A stretch of DNA of 64,000 nt from Polaribacter litorisediminis (GTDB lineage: Bacteria > Bacteroidota > Bacteroidia > Flavobacteriales > Flavobacteriaceae), in the NCBI RefSeq assembly GCF_019968605.1, contig NZ_CP082966.1, positions 2,717,501 through 2,781,500 on the forward strand, written 5' to 3'. The position numbers and the translations under genes are program-made. This document shows positions 27,070-37,327 of this stretch, in pieces. Below the pieces are notes generated by a model. It worked only from the letters and a program-made list of their open reading frames with translations, was not told the DNA's origin and made no database searches. Position 1 is the stretch's first letter; every line of letters starts with the position of its first letter.

Positions 27070-30000
27070 TTGATTAGATTATTAAAAAACACATTTTTAG
27101 TACTCCTTTTTACATTTTCGGTAAACTTCTCATTAGATGCTCAAACAAAGACAACCAAAGATTCTACAGAGATTAAAAAAGATACTTTAAACTTAAGATA
27201 CAATTTTAAAAACACGCAAAAAGGAGGTCTTTTTTTGGATGATTTGGCGCAAAAAGAAGTCATTTTTGATAAAGCATTGAACCAATATATTATTCTAGAG
27301 AAAATAGGTGATTATCAGATTAAAACTCCTATTTATTTAACACAAAAAGAATACCAACAATATCGTTTAAAACGAGATATGTTGCAATACTTTAAAGATA
27401 AAGTAAGTGCTACAAATAGTAAAAAGAAAGGTTCTGCAGCAGCACAAAAAGATTTATTACCTACCTATTATGTAAATAATAAGTTTTTTGAATCTATTTT
27501 TGGAGGCAACACGGTAAAGGTTACGCCTACGGGAAACTTAAATTTAAAGCTTGGTTTTATTTATCAAAACACAGAAAATCCTCAAATTTCTGAAGAGAAT
27601 AGAAGTAGTCTTGTTTTTGATTTCGATCAGCAAATAAACGCTAGTATTCGTGCAAAAATTGGTGAACGTTTAGAATTTACTGCAAATTACGATACCCAAG
27701 CAAGTTTCGATTTTCAAAATTTAGTAAAAATCGATTATACGCCCACAGAAGATGATATCTTGCAAGGTATTGAAGCTGGTAATGTTGCAATGCCCATTAA
27801 AAATTCTTTGATCAATGGTGCACAAAGTTTGTTCGGAGTAAAAACGGAACTACAATTCGGAAACACGAATGTTACTGCAGTGTTTTCTCAACAAAATTCT
27901 GAAAGTAAAACCGTGGTATCAGAAGCGGGTGCTTCTATTCAAGAATTTGAATTAAGAACAACGGACTATGATAATGACCGTCATTTTTTTTTATCCCAAT
28001 TTTTTATAGATAATTATGCCAATTCCTTAAAGCAATATCCTTTAATAAGCAGCCAGGTTAGTATTACAAGAATTGAAGTTTGGATTACCAATAGAAATGC
28101 CGCTACTGAAGATTTTAGAAGTATTGTAGCGCTGGCAGATCTTGGTGAATCTAACAATGCAAACGCAAATAATTCTTATAAAAATTTAGTTGATGATAAT
28201 GGTGCCGTACTGCCCGTAAATCCTATTAGTATCAATACCAATGGCCAACAATTAAATTTGCCTCAAAATAACGCAAACAACATCTATGACCCAACTGTTT
28301 TAAACGGAATTAGAGATATTTCTACGGTTGACAATACCTTACAAAATCGTTTTCAAATGCAACAAGGAACTGACTATTCTATTCTTGAAAATGCAAGAAA
28401 ATTGGATGTAAATGAGTATAAATTAAATTCTCAATTAGGTTATATTTCATTAAATAGAAGATTAAATGATGGTGAGGTTTTAGCAGTTGCTTATGAATAT
28501 ACAGTTGCCGGAACGATCAATGGCGGCGGTACTCAAAAATCTTTTAAAGTTGGTGAATTTTCTAATGATGGAGTTCAAGCTCCTCAAAACTTAGCCGTTA
28601 AATTATTGCGTTCAGAAATTTTACAAACAAAGCGTACAAATGCTATTACAGGTAACGATGAATCTTTTCCTACATGGCGTTTAATGATGAAAAACATCTA
28701 TGCTTTAGGCGCTTACCCGTTAACACAAGATGGTTTTCGTTTTGAAATATTGTACAGAGATGATAATACCGGAATTGCATCTAACGTATTACAAAACTCA
28801 AATACTGAAAACATACCAAATGTGCCGTTAATTCAGGTTTTTAAACTAGATCAACTAGATCAAAGTCAGTTTAGAACGGCAGACGGTTTCTTTGATTATG
28901 TAGAAGGAATTACAGTAAATTCTCAAAATGGTTATGTTATTTTTCCAGAACCAGAACCTTTTGGTAATGATTTAGTTTTAAATCAAAATGATCCTACTGA
29001 TATTGGTTTAAATGAAACTCTAGATGAACAATTTTTGTTTAAAGAGCTCTACTTAAACACAAAAATTAACATTAAGAATAATTTTCAAAATAAGGATAAA
29101 TATTTTTTAAAGGGCTATTTTAGATCAGAAAGTGCTAGCGGAATTCCTATTGGAGCATTTAACGTACCTAGAGGTTCGGTGAGAGTTAGTGCAGGCGGAA
29201 GACAATTGGCAGAGGGCGTAGATTATGTTGTAGATTACATGGCAGGTAGAGTACAAATTATTGATCCAGGTTTACAAGCTTCTGGAACACCAATAAGCGT
29301 TTCTACAGAAAATAATGCCGTTTTTAATCAACAAAGAAAAACTTTTATGGGGGTTGATGTTGAACATACATTTTCCGAAGATTTTGTAGTTGGCGCAACT
29401 ATTTTAAATATCATGGAAAGGCCTTTAACGCCTAAAGTTAATTTTGGTGCAGACCCTATAAACAATACGATGTTTGGATTAAATGTAGATTATGCCACAG
29501 AAGTTCCTTATTTTACAAAACTAGCCAACAAGCTACCTTTTGTAGATACAGATGTTCCTTCTAACTTGTCATTAAGAGCAGATATGGCTTATTTATTACC
29601 AGGAACGCCAAGTGGAATTGATGTCGCAGGTGCTGCCACATCTTATATTGATGATTTTGAAGCTTCTCAAATACCAATCAGTTTATTATCTGCTTTAGAT
29701 TGGTATGAAGCTAGTACCCCAAAATATTATCCTGGTTTTTTTGGAGATCAAAATGATTTATCTTACAATTACAAAAGAGGAAAATTAGCTTGGTATAGCA
29801 TTGATCAAGTTTTTTACGGAATTGGGCAAACACCCGCTAGTATTAATGCTGATGAACTCTCTAGAGCAGAAACGAGACAAATAAATTTTAACGAAATATT
29901 CCCGAATCAACAATTTGATGTTACCCAAAATAGACAAGCAAGAACTTTAGATTTGGCCTATTTTCCAGAAGAAAGAGGTTCTTATAACTTTAACACAACA

Positions 30001-33000
30001 AATGTTGACGTAAATGATGACGGTACTTTTAGAAATCCTCAAGAAAACTGGGGAGGAATTATGCGTGCCTTGAATACGAATAATTTTGACCAAGCCAATG
30101 TTGAATTTATTCAGTTTTGGGTCATGGATCCTTATGAAAACTACTCGATCACCAATGAAGAAGGCTTGCCGCAAGGCATAAACCCCAATGATGTTTCTAA
30201 TCAAGTAGGAGATTTATACATCAATCTTGGTAATATTTCTGAAGATATTGTAAAGGATAATCGTAAAATGTTCGAAAACGGTTTGCCAGAAGATGGTTTA
30301 AAACTAAATGGATCTAATGTAAACACAACAATTTGGGGAGATGTTCCTAGAAATCCTTCTATTATTTATGCCTTTAGTGAAGAGGATGCCGCACGAACAA
30401 ACCAAGATCTTGGATTTGATGGTTTAAATGATCTTGAAGAACAACAAAATTTACAAAAACTATCAGACTCTTTAAATTTAAATATTAATTTTAGTCGTTT
30501 AAATGCAGATGATATCGCCTCGGATAACTTTCAATTTTTTAGAGGCGGCTCTTTAGACGCAATGAATGCTTCTATTATAAAAAGATATAAAGATTTTAAT
30601 AATACACAAGGCAATTCGCCTACACTAAATCAATCTACTGAAACTTTTCCGACTTCCTCTACAACCTATCCAGATGTAGAAGACATCAACAGAGATCAAA
30701 CCATGAATACTGTTGAAAGTTATTATGAGTATAGAATTTCTATGAACAAAAATGATTTACAGAAAGGAAGAAATTTTATTGTTGATGAAAAAACTACTTC
30801 CGTTACTTTAGAAAACGGAAATACTCAGCAAACTAAATGGTATCAATTTAGAGTGCCTATTAGAAACGGAACCCCGATAAACGGAATTTCTGATTTTAAC
30901 AGCATTCGTTTTGTAAGAATGTTTTTAACCAATTTTAAAATGCCAGTAGTACTTCGGTTTGGCGAATTAGATTTGGTTCGCGGAGACTGGAGGCGTTATA
31001 TTAGAACTATAGATCCTGCAATTAACCCTGATAGAGAATTAAATCAGGCAGAATTAGAAAGTTTTGAAGTTGGAGTTGTAAGTATTGAACAAAATAATGG
31101 TAGCTACATTCAACCTCCAGGAATTGAACGCGAGCGTTTACAAGGAACTACTTCTGTGCAACTGCAAAATGAACAAGCTGTTACTCTAAAAGTGAACAAC
31201 CTAGAACCTAATGAGGCAAGAGCTATTTATAAAAATATAAGCATCGATTTAAGACGTTTTAAAACCCTTAAAATGTTTATGCACCTGCAGCCTACTGGAG
31301 ATGCACCCGTGAGCGATAATGACTTTTCTGCAATTATTAGGTTAGGTACAGATTTAAATGATAATTTTTATCAAATAGAAGTGCCTTTAAAAGTATCTAC
31401 AAGTGGTGCTACTGCTCTTGACATTTGGCCAGAAGAAAACAATCTAGATGCACTCTTAGAAACATTTGGACGTTTAAAAGTAGAAAGAGATGCCATTGCT
31501 AACGTACTGCCTAACGAAATATATCCGGCAGTTGTGCCCGGTGAAGTCCCTGAATTTAAAATTCGAGTAAAAGGAAACCCTACTTTAGCGCAATTAAGAA
31601 CGGTAACTTTAGGCTTAAAAAACAACGCTCCTTTAAATAAAAGTGCTGAAGTTTGGTTTAATGAATTGCGTTCTGCTGGCTTTGACAATGAAGGTGGTTG
31701 GGCAGCAGTGATGAATGCTGATGCTAATTTTGCTGATGTTGCCAATGTATCCCTATCAGGAAGCATGCAAACCATAGGTTTTGGGAATGTAGAAGACCGT
31801 GTAAATCAGCGTAGTTTAGATGAAACAAAACAATATGATATTGCCACTAGTGTAAATCTTGGTAAAGTATTAACGCCACAAGAATGGGGAATTCAATTGC
31901 CCATGAGTTATAGTGTTGGAGAAAAATTTATTGACCCAAAGTTTGATCCACAATATCAAGATGTTACTTTACAAGATGCTTTAGAACAAAACCCAAATAG
32001 TGAGTTTTCTAGAGATTATACGAAACGAACCAGCATTAGTTTTATCAATGTTAAAAAGAATAGAAGTCCAAATACAACTAAAAAACCAAAATTTTATGAT
32101 GTAGAAAATTTAGCGGTTTCTTATTCTCATAACAAGGAATTTCATAGAGACTATAATATTGAAAAATACATCAACGAAAATGTAATGGCTTCTGCCGCTT
32201 ATAATTTTAGCTTTGATTCAAAATCTATAGAGCTCTTTAAAAATTCTGAGCGTTTTAAAAGTAAATACTGGAAATTTATCAAGGATTTAAATTTTAATCC
32301 GGTTCCAAGCACACTCGCTATCAACTCTCGTATCAATAGAAACTATAATGAACAGCAATCAAGAAACTTAATAGAAGGCTTACTAAATCAACCAGAACTA
32401 AAACAACGTAGGTTTTTATTTGATTGGGATTATACAGTTGGTTTTAGTTTAACAAAATCATTAGAATTAAACTTTAATGCCACAAATAATTACATTTATG
32501 ATGCCTTTGGAAATGGAGAAGAATTACAAATCTTTGATAATTTCTTCAATACAGGTAGACCGAATCAATACCATCAAAAATTAAACACAACGTATGCAAT
32601 CCCTTTAAGTAAATTTCCTTTTTTAAGTTTTATTCAAGCTGACTACGCATATACCGCAGACTTTGATTGGCAAGTATCATCACAAGACGAAACGATTGCA
32701 GAAAAAATTGGGAATGTAATTCAAAATGCCAATACACATAATTTAAACACCACTTTTTCTTTTGATAAAATTTACAAAAAAATTGGTTTTGAAAAATTAC
32801 TTTTAACAAAATCACAACGTAAAAATGCAAAAGGTAAAAACGTTTCAAGAATACAGCTGAAGAAAAATTTACCTGTAGGAAAGAAAATTTTAAAGGGTGC
32901 TTGGGAAGTTCTTACAGCCGTTAAACAAGGTAAAATAAGCTACACAGAAAACAACGGACAATATTTACAAGGGTATGATGAAGGGATTGGTTTTTTAGGA

Positions 33001-34248
33001 GGATCGCCCACTGCATTTGCTTTTGGTAGTCAAGTAGACATTAGAAATAAAGCACTTACAAATGGTTGGCTAGTAAACCCTAGAGCACTCATTGATAACC
33101 CAAATACACCCGATGACGAAAGTGCTTTTTATAACAAAACCTATAGCAGAACACATTATAATAAACTTGATTATACATTTACATTAAAACCATTTAATGA
33201 TTTAAATATTGATGTAAGAGGTAATAAAATTAAGACTTCAGATTTATCTCAACAATTAGATATTATAGAAGATGGTTCTGAAAACGGAGCAATTGACTTC
33301 GGAATAGATGCTTTTGAAACAGGAAACTTTAGCTCAAGTCACTCTATGTTTTCTACGGCATTTACCGATGGAGATGCTTTGTTTCAGAAAATGAAAGATT
33401 ATAGAAGTATTATTTCCAATAGATTTGCTTCAGAAAACCCATCTGTAGATCCGGCAGGTTTTGGTGCAAATAGCCAACAAGTGCTGCTACCCGCTTTTAT
33501 GGCTGCTTATTCAGGCAAAAATCCAAATAAAGTAAATACAAGTTTGTTTAGAAATATTCCGATACCAAACTGGACCTTGCGTTACAATGGTTTTATGAAA
33601 ATGAAGTGGTTTAAAAAGAATTTTTCTTCTTTTGTTGTCTCTCATGGGTACAGATCTTCTTACACCATTTCTAGCTTTACCAATAATTTAGCCTTTCAAG
33701 AAGGTGAGAATATTATCAATGCAAATTCTGGCAGTTTTGAGCCACAAAGATTAGTAGCAAGTGCTACTTTAGTTGATGAATTTTCACCGTTGATAAAAGT
33801 AGACATGAAAATGAAAAACTCGTTTTCTTTAAGAGGCGAAGTAAAAAGAGACCGAACATTAACGATGAATTTTAATAATAGTACTTTAACCGATATTGCC
33901 GGAACCGAATATATTTTTGGACTAGGGTATGTTTTTAAAGATGTAAAAATGAATACCCGTTTTACAGGTAAAAAAACAACCTTAAGAGGCGATGTTAATT
34001 TAAGAGCAGACATCTCTTTGAGAGATAATTTAACACAAATTAGATATGTAGAAGAAGATAATAATCAAATTAGTGGTGGCCAAAGATTATTTTCTATTAA
34101 ATTTGTTGCCGATTATAGATTGAGCGGTAATTTAACAGCATCTTTCTATTATAATCATCAAACATCTAAATACGCTATTTCTACCACATTCCCAAGACAA
34201 GCAATTAATGGTGGTATTAACATAGTCTATAATTTAGGAGGAAATTAA
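27070..34248 (+). CDS. sprA: SprA, giant outer-membrane translocon of type IX secretion
   Basis: Very large outer-membrane barrel (2392 aa) that forms the T9SS protein-conducting channel and is needed for gliding adhesin secretion. A signal peptide (about 1-25, ending LDAQ) is followed by a long beta-rich sequence typical of SprA/Sov, for example FNVPRGSVRVSAGGRQLAEG. The C-terminus (IVYNLGGN) is strand-like. The start is a TTG four bases after ruvA; no closer ATG precedes the signal peptide. The ruvA-sprA-gcvH order supports the call. With porT it makes two T9SS core genes here. Confidence 0.95.
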   Translation: MIRLLKNTFLVLLFTFSVNFSLDAQTKTTKDSTEIKKDTLNLRYNFKNTQKGGLFLDDLAQKEVIFDKALNQYIILEKIGDYQIKTPIYLTQKEYQQYRLKRDMLQYFKDKVSATNSKKKGSAAAQKDLLPTYYVNNKFFESIFGGNTVKVTPTGNLNLKLGFIYQNTENPQISEENRSSLVFDFDQQINASIRAKIGERLEFTANYDTQASFDFQNLVKIDYTPTEDDILQGIEAGNVAMPIKNSLINGAQSLFGVKTELQFGNTNVTAVFSQQNSESKTVVSEAGASIQEFELRTTDYDNDRHFFLSQFFIDNYANSLKQYPLISSQVSITRIEVWITNRNAATEDFRSIVALADLGESNNANANNSYKNLVDDNGAVLPVNPISINTNGQQLNLPQNNANNIYDPTVLNGIRDISTVDNTLQNRFQMQQGTDYSILENARKLDVNEYKLNSQLGYISLNRRLNDGEVLAVAYEYTVAGTINGGGTQKSFKVGEFSNDGVQAPQNLAVKLLRSEILQTKRTNAITGNDESFPTWRLMMKNIYALGAYPLTQDGFRFEILYRDDNTGIASNVLQNSNTENIPNVPLIQVFKLDQLDQSQFRTADGFFDYVEGITVNSQNGYVIFPEPEPFGNDLVLNQNDPTDIGLNETLDEQFLFKELYLNTKINIKNNFQNKDKYFLKGYFRSESASGIPIGAFNVPRGSVRVSAGGRQLAEGVDYVVDYMAGRVQIIDPGLQASGTPISVSTENNAVFNQQRKTFMGVDVEHTFSEDFVVGATILNIMERPLTPKVNFGADPINNTMFGLNVDYATEVPYFTKLANKLPFVDTDVPSNLSLRADMAYLLPGTPSGIDVAGAATSYIDDFEASQIPISLLSALDWYEASTPKYYPGFFGDQNDLSYNYKRGKLAWYSIDQVFYGIGQTPASINADELSRAETRQINFNEIFPNQQFDVTQNRQARTLDLAYFPEERGSYNFNTTNVDVNDDGTFRNPQENWGGIMRALNTNNFDQANVEFIQFWVMDPYENYSITNEEGLPQGINPNDVSNQVGDLYINLGNISEDIVKDNRKMFENGLPEDGLKLNGSNVNTTIWGDVPRNPSIIYAFSEEDAARTNQDLGFDGLNDLEEQQNLQKLSDSLNLNINFSRLNADDIASDNFQFFRGGSLDAMNASIIKRYKDFNNTQGNSPTLNQSTETFPTSSTTYPDVEDINRDQTMNTVESYYEYRISMNKNDLQKGRNFIVDEKTTSVTLENGNTQQTKWYQFRVPIRNGTPINGISDFNSIRFVRMFLTNFKMPVVLRFGELDLVRGDWRRYIRTIDPAINPDRELNQAELESFEVGVVSIEQNNGSYIQPPGIERERLQGTTSVQLQNEQAVTLKVNNLEPNEARAIYKNISIDLRRFKTLKMFMHLQPTGDAPVSDNDFSAIIRLGTDLNDNFYQIEVPLKVSTSGATALDIWPEENNLDALLETFGRLKVERDAIANVLPNEIYPAVVPGEVPEFKIRVKGNPTLAQLRTVTLGLKNNAPLNKSAEVWFNELRSAGFDNEGGWAAVMNADANFADVANVSLSGSMQTIGFGNVEDRVNQRSLDETKQYDIATSVNLGKVLTPQEWGIQLPMSYSVGEKFIDPKFDPQYQDVTLQDALEQNPNSEFSRDYTKRTSISFINVKKNRSPNTTKKPKFYDVENLAVSYSHNKEFHRDYNIEKYINENVMASAAYNFSFDSKSIELFKNSERFKSKYWKFIKDLNFNPVPSTLAINSRINRNYNEQQSRNLIEGLLNQPELKQRRFLFDWDYTVGFSLTKSLELNFNATNNYIYDAFGNGEELQIFDNFFNTGRPNQYHQKLNTTYAIPLSKFPFLSFIQADYAYTADFDWQVSSQDETIAEKIGNVIQNANTHNLNTTFSFDKIYKKIGFEKLLLTKSQRKNAKGKNVSRIQLKKNLPVGKKILKGAWEVLTAVKQGKISYTENNGQYLQGYDEGIGFLGGSPTAFAFGSQVDIRNKALTNGWLVNPRALIDNPNTPDDESAFYNKTYSRTHYNKLDYTFTLKPFNDLNIDVRGNKIKTSDLSQQLDIIEDGSENGAIDFGIDAFETGNFSSSHSMFSTAFTDGDALFQKMKDYRSIISNRFASENPSVDPAGFGANSQQVLLPAFMAAYSGKNPNKVNTSLFRNIPIPNWTLRYNGFMKMKWFKKNFSSFVVSHGYRSSYTISSFTNNLAFQEGENIINANSGSFEPQRLVASATLVDEFSPLIKVDMKMKNSFSLRGEVKRDRTLTMNFNNSTLTDIAGTEYIFGLGYVFKDVKMNTRFTGKKTTLRGDVNLRADISLRDNLTQIRYVEEDNNQISGGQRLFSIKFVADYRLSGNLTASFYYNHQTSKYAISTTFPRQAINGGINIVYNLGGN

Positions 34249-34280
34249 ATACGAACAATAAATAAATAAATATAAATATC

Positions 34281-34661
34281 ATGAATATTCCATCTGAATT
34301 AAAGTACACAAAAGACCACGAGTGGATCAAAATTGAAGGAAATATAGCAACTGTAGGAATTACAGATTTTGCTCAAGGAGAGTTAGGCGATATTGTCTAT
34401 GTTGATGTGGACACCTTAGATGATACCGTAGAAGAAGGAGAAGTTTTTGGATCTGTTGAAGCCGTAAAAACAGTTTCAGATTTATTTATGCCTTTAACAG
34501 GCGAAGTAATTGAATTTAATGAAACCTTAGAAGATGACCCAGAATTGGTAAATACAGATCCCTACCAAAAAGGTTGGATGATAAAAATTGAATTCTCTGA
34601 TAGCTCACAAATAGAAAACTTATTAGATGCTGAAGCATATCACCAACTTATTAAAGGATAA
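34281..34661 (+). CDS. gcvH: Glycine cleavage system H protein
   Basis: Lipoylated shuttle of the glycine cleavage complex. The 126-aa protein has [13 protein letters not shown] at the N-terminus and the lipoyl-acceptor Lys63 in VEAVKTVSD. Motifs [17 protein letters not shown] and [10 protein letters not shown] are intact. It follows sprA by 32 bases and its end overlaps the VanZ-like gene by 35 bases. Other glycine cleavage genes are not in the window. Confidence 0.98.
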   Translation: MNIPSELKYTKDHEWIKIEGNIATVGITDFAQGELGDIVYVDVDTLDDTVEEGEVFGSVEAVKTVSDLFMPLTGEVIEFNETLEDDPELVNTDPYQKGWMIKIEFSDSSQIENLLDAEAYHQLIKG

Positions 34662-35004
34662 AATAATTATTATTGCAATCCTAGTTTCAGTTGGTATTCT
34701 TTGCTTAAGCCTAATAAAAATGCCTGAAACGGGCATTAAAGTCGCGAATATAGATAAAGGATATCATAGCATTGCTTATTTTATTCTAACAATTACTTGG
34801 TTGCTTTCATTTTATAAAAAACCTCAAAAAAAATATATAATAGCAATTAGCTGTATTATATTTGGCATAATAATTGAACTACTTCAAGCAAGTTTAACGG
34901 TTTACCGAGAAGGAGATTATTTTGATGTTTTGGCAAATTCGTTAGGAGTTCTTTTAGCATTAAGTACTTTTAGTCTCTTTTTTAAAAAAAATGACATTAA
35001 TTAA
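34627..35004 (+). CDS. VanZ-like membrane protein
   Basis: A 125-aa membrane protein with about four spans and the VanZ-family pattern [12 protein letters not shown] ... IELLQ ... [15 protein letters not shown]. Acidic and histidine residues at membrane edges are conserved in the family; the biochemical role is unknown. The ATG at 34627 lies inside the gcvH end in another frame (35-base overlap), consistent with coupling. Confidence 0.82.
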   Translation: MLKHITNLLKDKIIIIAILVSVGILCLSLIKMPETGIKVANIDKGYHSIAYFILTITWLLSFYKKPQKKYIIAISCIIFGIIIELLQASLTVYREGDYFDVLANSLGVLLALSTFSLFFKKNDIN

Positions 35005-35067
35005 TGGTAAGAGTTGTAATTAAAACAATAATTTATTTAAATTAGCAATCTATAAAAACTCTTTATA

Positions 35068-35787
35068 ATGGAAATTAAGAAAAACCCTAAATCAAATTTA
35101 GAAAATTTCAGCAAAATTTTTATGCAAATAGGGCTAGTTCTAGCGCTTTTCGTAACATATGCTGCAATAGAACAAAAAACATACGAAAAAACCTATGGAG
35201 ACCTAGGAGTTGTTAGTATGAATGCAGAAATGGAAGAAGAAATTCCGATTACTGAAAGAGTTGAACCGGTAAAGCCAAAAACTCCACCACCACCAACTCC
35301 TGAAAAAATTGAAATTGTTGAGGATGAAAAAGAAATTGAGGAAACAGTTATAGAATCAACGGAAACAGATGAATCTGAAGCTGTAGAAGTTGAAGAAATT
35401 GTAGAAGTTGCAGAAGCGGAAGAAGTAATCGAAGATGTTAGTTTCATGATTATTGAGGATGTTCCTGTTTTTCCTGGATGTAAAGGAAACAAAGAAGAAT
35501 TAAAAGCTTGTTTCAGTGCAATGGTTCAAAAACATTTTTCTAGAAAATTCGATGCCGATTTACCGAACGAATTAGGATTATCTCCTGGAAGAAAAAGAGT
35601 ATTTATTGGTTTTAAAATTGATAGAACTGGTAAAATTGTGAACATTCAAGCAAGAGCTCCTCACCCTAAAATTAAAAGTGAGGTTTTAAAAGTGATGAGC
35701 CAACTACCAACGATGAAACCTGGAAGACAAAGAGGAAAACCAGTTGGAGTAAAATATAGTATTCCATTTACTCTAATTGTAGAGTAA
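35068..35787 (+). CDS. TonB-like energy transducer
   Basis: Inner-membrane-anchored periplasmic protein that passes proton-motive energy to outer-membrane receptors. One N-terminal membrane span (about 19-36) is followed by a Pro-rich then Glu/Val-rich linker (about 60-125). The C-terminal TonB-type domain (about 160-239) contains RVFIGFKIDRTGKIVNI and ends VKYSIPFTLIVE. It is 239 aa. The window also holds a SusC-type TonB-dependent receptor at 60551, but the two are far apart and pairing is not implied. Confidence 0.88.
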   Translation: MEIKKNPKSNLENFSKIFMQIGLVLALFVTYAAIEQKTYEKTYGDLGVVSMNAEMEEEIPITERVEPVKPKTPPPPTPEKIEIVEDEKEIEETVIESTETDESEAVEVEEIVEVAEAEEVIEDVSFMIIEDVPVFPGCKGNKEELKACFSAMVQKHFSRKFDADLPNELGLSPGRKRVFIGFKIDRTGKIVNIQARAPHPKIKSEVLKVMSQLPTMKPGRQRGKPVGVKYSIPFTLIVE

Positions 35788-35813
35788 CTAAAGTTTCAAA
35801 ATATGTATATAAA

Positions 35814-35849
35814 AACCGTTTAGAAAATTTCTAAACGGTTTTTTTTTTG
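35814..35849 (+). terminator. Terminator after the TonB-like gene
   Basis: AACCGTTTAG (35814-35823) and CTAAACGGTT (35831-35840) form a 10-bp stem; the 7-base loop can pair further, and a long T-run follows. Confidence 0.92.
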
Positions 35850-36253
35850 AACACTAAGTGTATGAAATCGATCAATGTCACCTTCTGAATACTTCTATTC
35901 TTAAACCAATTCTTTTTTATTCCCTCCAATAGAGTAATATTAAATCAAAAAACATTACTACCTAGGTATGTCTTTGGGTAAATTTCTTATTTCATAATTA
36001 TTTTAAATGACCGTAACGATCATATGAAATTACTAAAATAAAAGTGCCATTTGCAGTTCTATTTCAACTAAAAAAAGCACAACCTATAGTTCCCTATAGT
36101 TCCATCTTTTGTGTAAGAAGAAAAATTATCGTTTTCTTCAACAGTATTTTGAACCGATAACTAGTATAAAATAGCCAAAACATCACCTAAAAGAACGATA
36201 GATTTACACTCGAACCCCATAACCAAACTTAATAATTCGGATTTAAAACCAAC
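35850..36253. other. Gene-free stretch between convergent genes
   Basis: About 400 bases between two convergent terminators. No reading frame of note is seen on either strand. The only pattern I see is a 10-base motif CCTATAGTTC present twice in tandem (36082-36101). There is no recognisable RNA gene or decayed homologue. Confidence 0.5.
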
Positions 36254-36292
36254 AAAAAACCCATTAAAAATTTCAAATTTCAATGGGTTTTT
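36254..36292 (-). terminator. Terminator of the MORN-like gene
   Basis: AAAAACCCATT (36255-36265) and AATGGGTTTTT (36282-36292) pair around a 16-base loop that can itself pair in part; on the minus strand the T-run follows the stem. It lies just past the stop at 36311. Confidence 0.8.
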
Positions 36293-36310
36293 AATAAAAA
36301 TAGAATTCTA

Positions 36311-36670
36311 TTAATCGTTATTTAATGCTACTTTAGATTCTTGTTTCCAAATATTTACCGAAGCCAATGTATTGTCCTCATAATTAATTTCTTTAAGTGC
36401 CTCTTTTGTCCAAAGAAACCACTTTCCTACTTTTTTACCACTATTGTAGTATGCTAACTGTACTTTATTGCCAGATTTATCAAATCGCGTCCATTCTCCA
36501 GTTAACTTTTTATCCTTAAAGAATCCTTGGGTTTTAATAGCACCATTTTCATAATAATAGGTAGCTTTAACTAAATCGCCTTCAGCCTTATAAGTTGGTT
36601 TATTTTCTTGAGAAAATCCTATAGTTGCTATGCTTAGCAACAAGATTGTAATAATTTTTTTCGTGCCCAT
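36311..36670 (-). CDS. Secreted MORN/YwqK-like repeat protein
   Basis: A 119-aa exported protein: signal peptide ending IGFSQ, then MORN-variant repeats such as YYENGAIKTQGFFKDKKLTG and YYNSGKKVGKWFLW. Databases often name this group 'YwqK family antitoxin', but nothing here suggests a toxin partner. Function unknown; probably periplasmic or surface. It is monocistronic with its own promoter and terminator. Confidence 0.82.
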   Translation of the reverse strand: MGTKKIITILLLSIATIGFSQENKPTYKAEGDLVKATYYYENGAIKTQGFFKDKKLTGEWTRFDKSGNKVQLAYYNSGKKVGKWFLWTKEALKEINYEDNTLASVNIWKQESKVALNND

Positions 36671-36697
36671 TTTACTTTATTTTTAACATTACCTTTA

Positions 36698-36728
36698 CAA
36701 ATATAAAACTAAAATTACAATTACACAA
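36698..36728 (-). promoter_or_regulatory. Promoter of the MORN-like gene
   Basis: Minus strand TTG (36726-36728), 20 bases, TATATTTG (36698-36705), 27 bases before the start codon. The rest of the gap to 36908 shows nothing else. Confidence 0.68.
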
Positions 36729-36907
36729 CATTTTGGTAACATTAAATTAACATTGGGATTAATCAATACCGTGTTCACAACGCAATGTTTGGCTACTAGG
36801 TTATCAAAGATTGTAAATTACCACCACTTAATTTATTATATTGCATTCATCATTTACATGTTAAAACTCTATACAAATTAATAAACCTATCTATTAAAAT
36901 TATAAAA

Positions 36908-37264
36908 ATGAACTACCTGCAAATTATATTAATCACGCTTGTTTCAATGATACATATTTACATTGTTTATTTAGAGACGGCTCTTTGGACTACGCAAAAA
37001 GGAATGAAGATTTTTGGCATTAAAGACAAACAATTTGCCGAACAAACTAAAGTTATGGCCGCAAACCAAGGATTGTATAATGGCTTTTTAGCGGCTGGTT
37101 TAATCTGGTCACTTTTTTCAACTAAAATAGATGTTGCGTTATTCTTTTTAATCTGCGTTTCTATTGCAGGTGCTTTTGGCGCTTATTCTACAAAAAAAAT
37201 TATCATTTTATACATTCAAACGCTACCTGCAACCATTGGTATCCTATCAATCATATTATTTTAA
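36908..37264 (+). CDS. DUF1304 family membrane protein
   Basis: A 118-aa protein with four predicted membrane spans. The pattern VSMIHIYIVYLETALWTTQK, then NQGLYNGFLAAGLIW and GAFGAYSTKK, matches DUF1304. Function unknown. No strong promoter is evident; the mscS-like gene follows after 63 bases on the same strand. Confidence 0.85.
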   Translation: MNYLQIILITLVSMIHIYIVYLETALWTTQKGMKIFGIKDKQFAEQTKVMAANQGLYNGFLAAGLIWSLFSTKIDVALFFLICVSIAGAFGAYSTKKIIILYIQTLPATIGILSIILF

Positions 37265-37327
37265 CAAACATTTTAGGTTTAAAGTCTAATCCTTTATTTT
37301 TGCCAATAAATTTTAACAAAGAATCAA

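Noticed and set aside
36311..36670. Toxin-antitoxin pair suggested by the YwqK antitoxin name
   Set aside because: The protein has a signal peptide and stands alone between its own promoter and terminator; there is no toxin partner.
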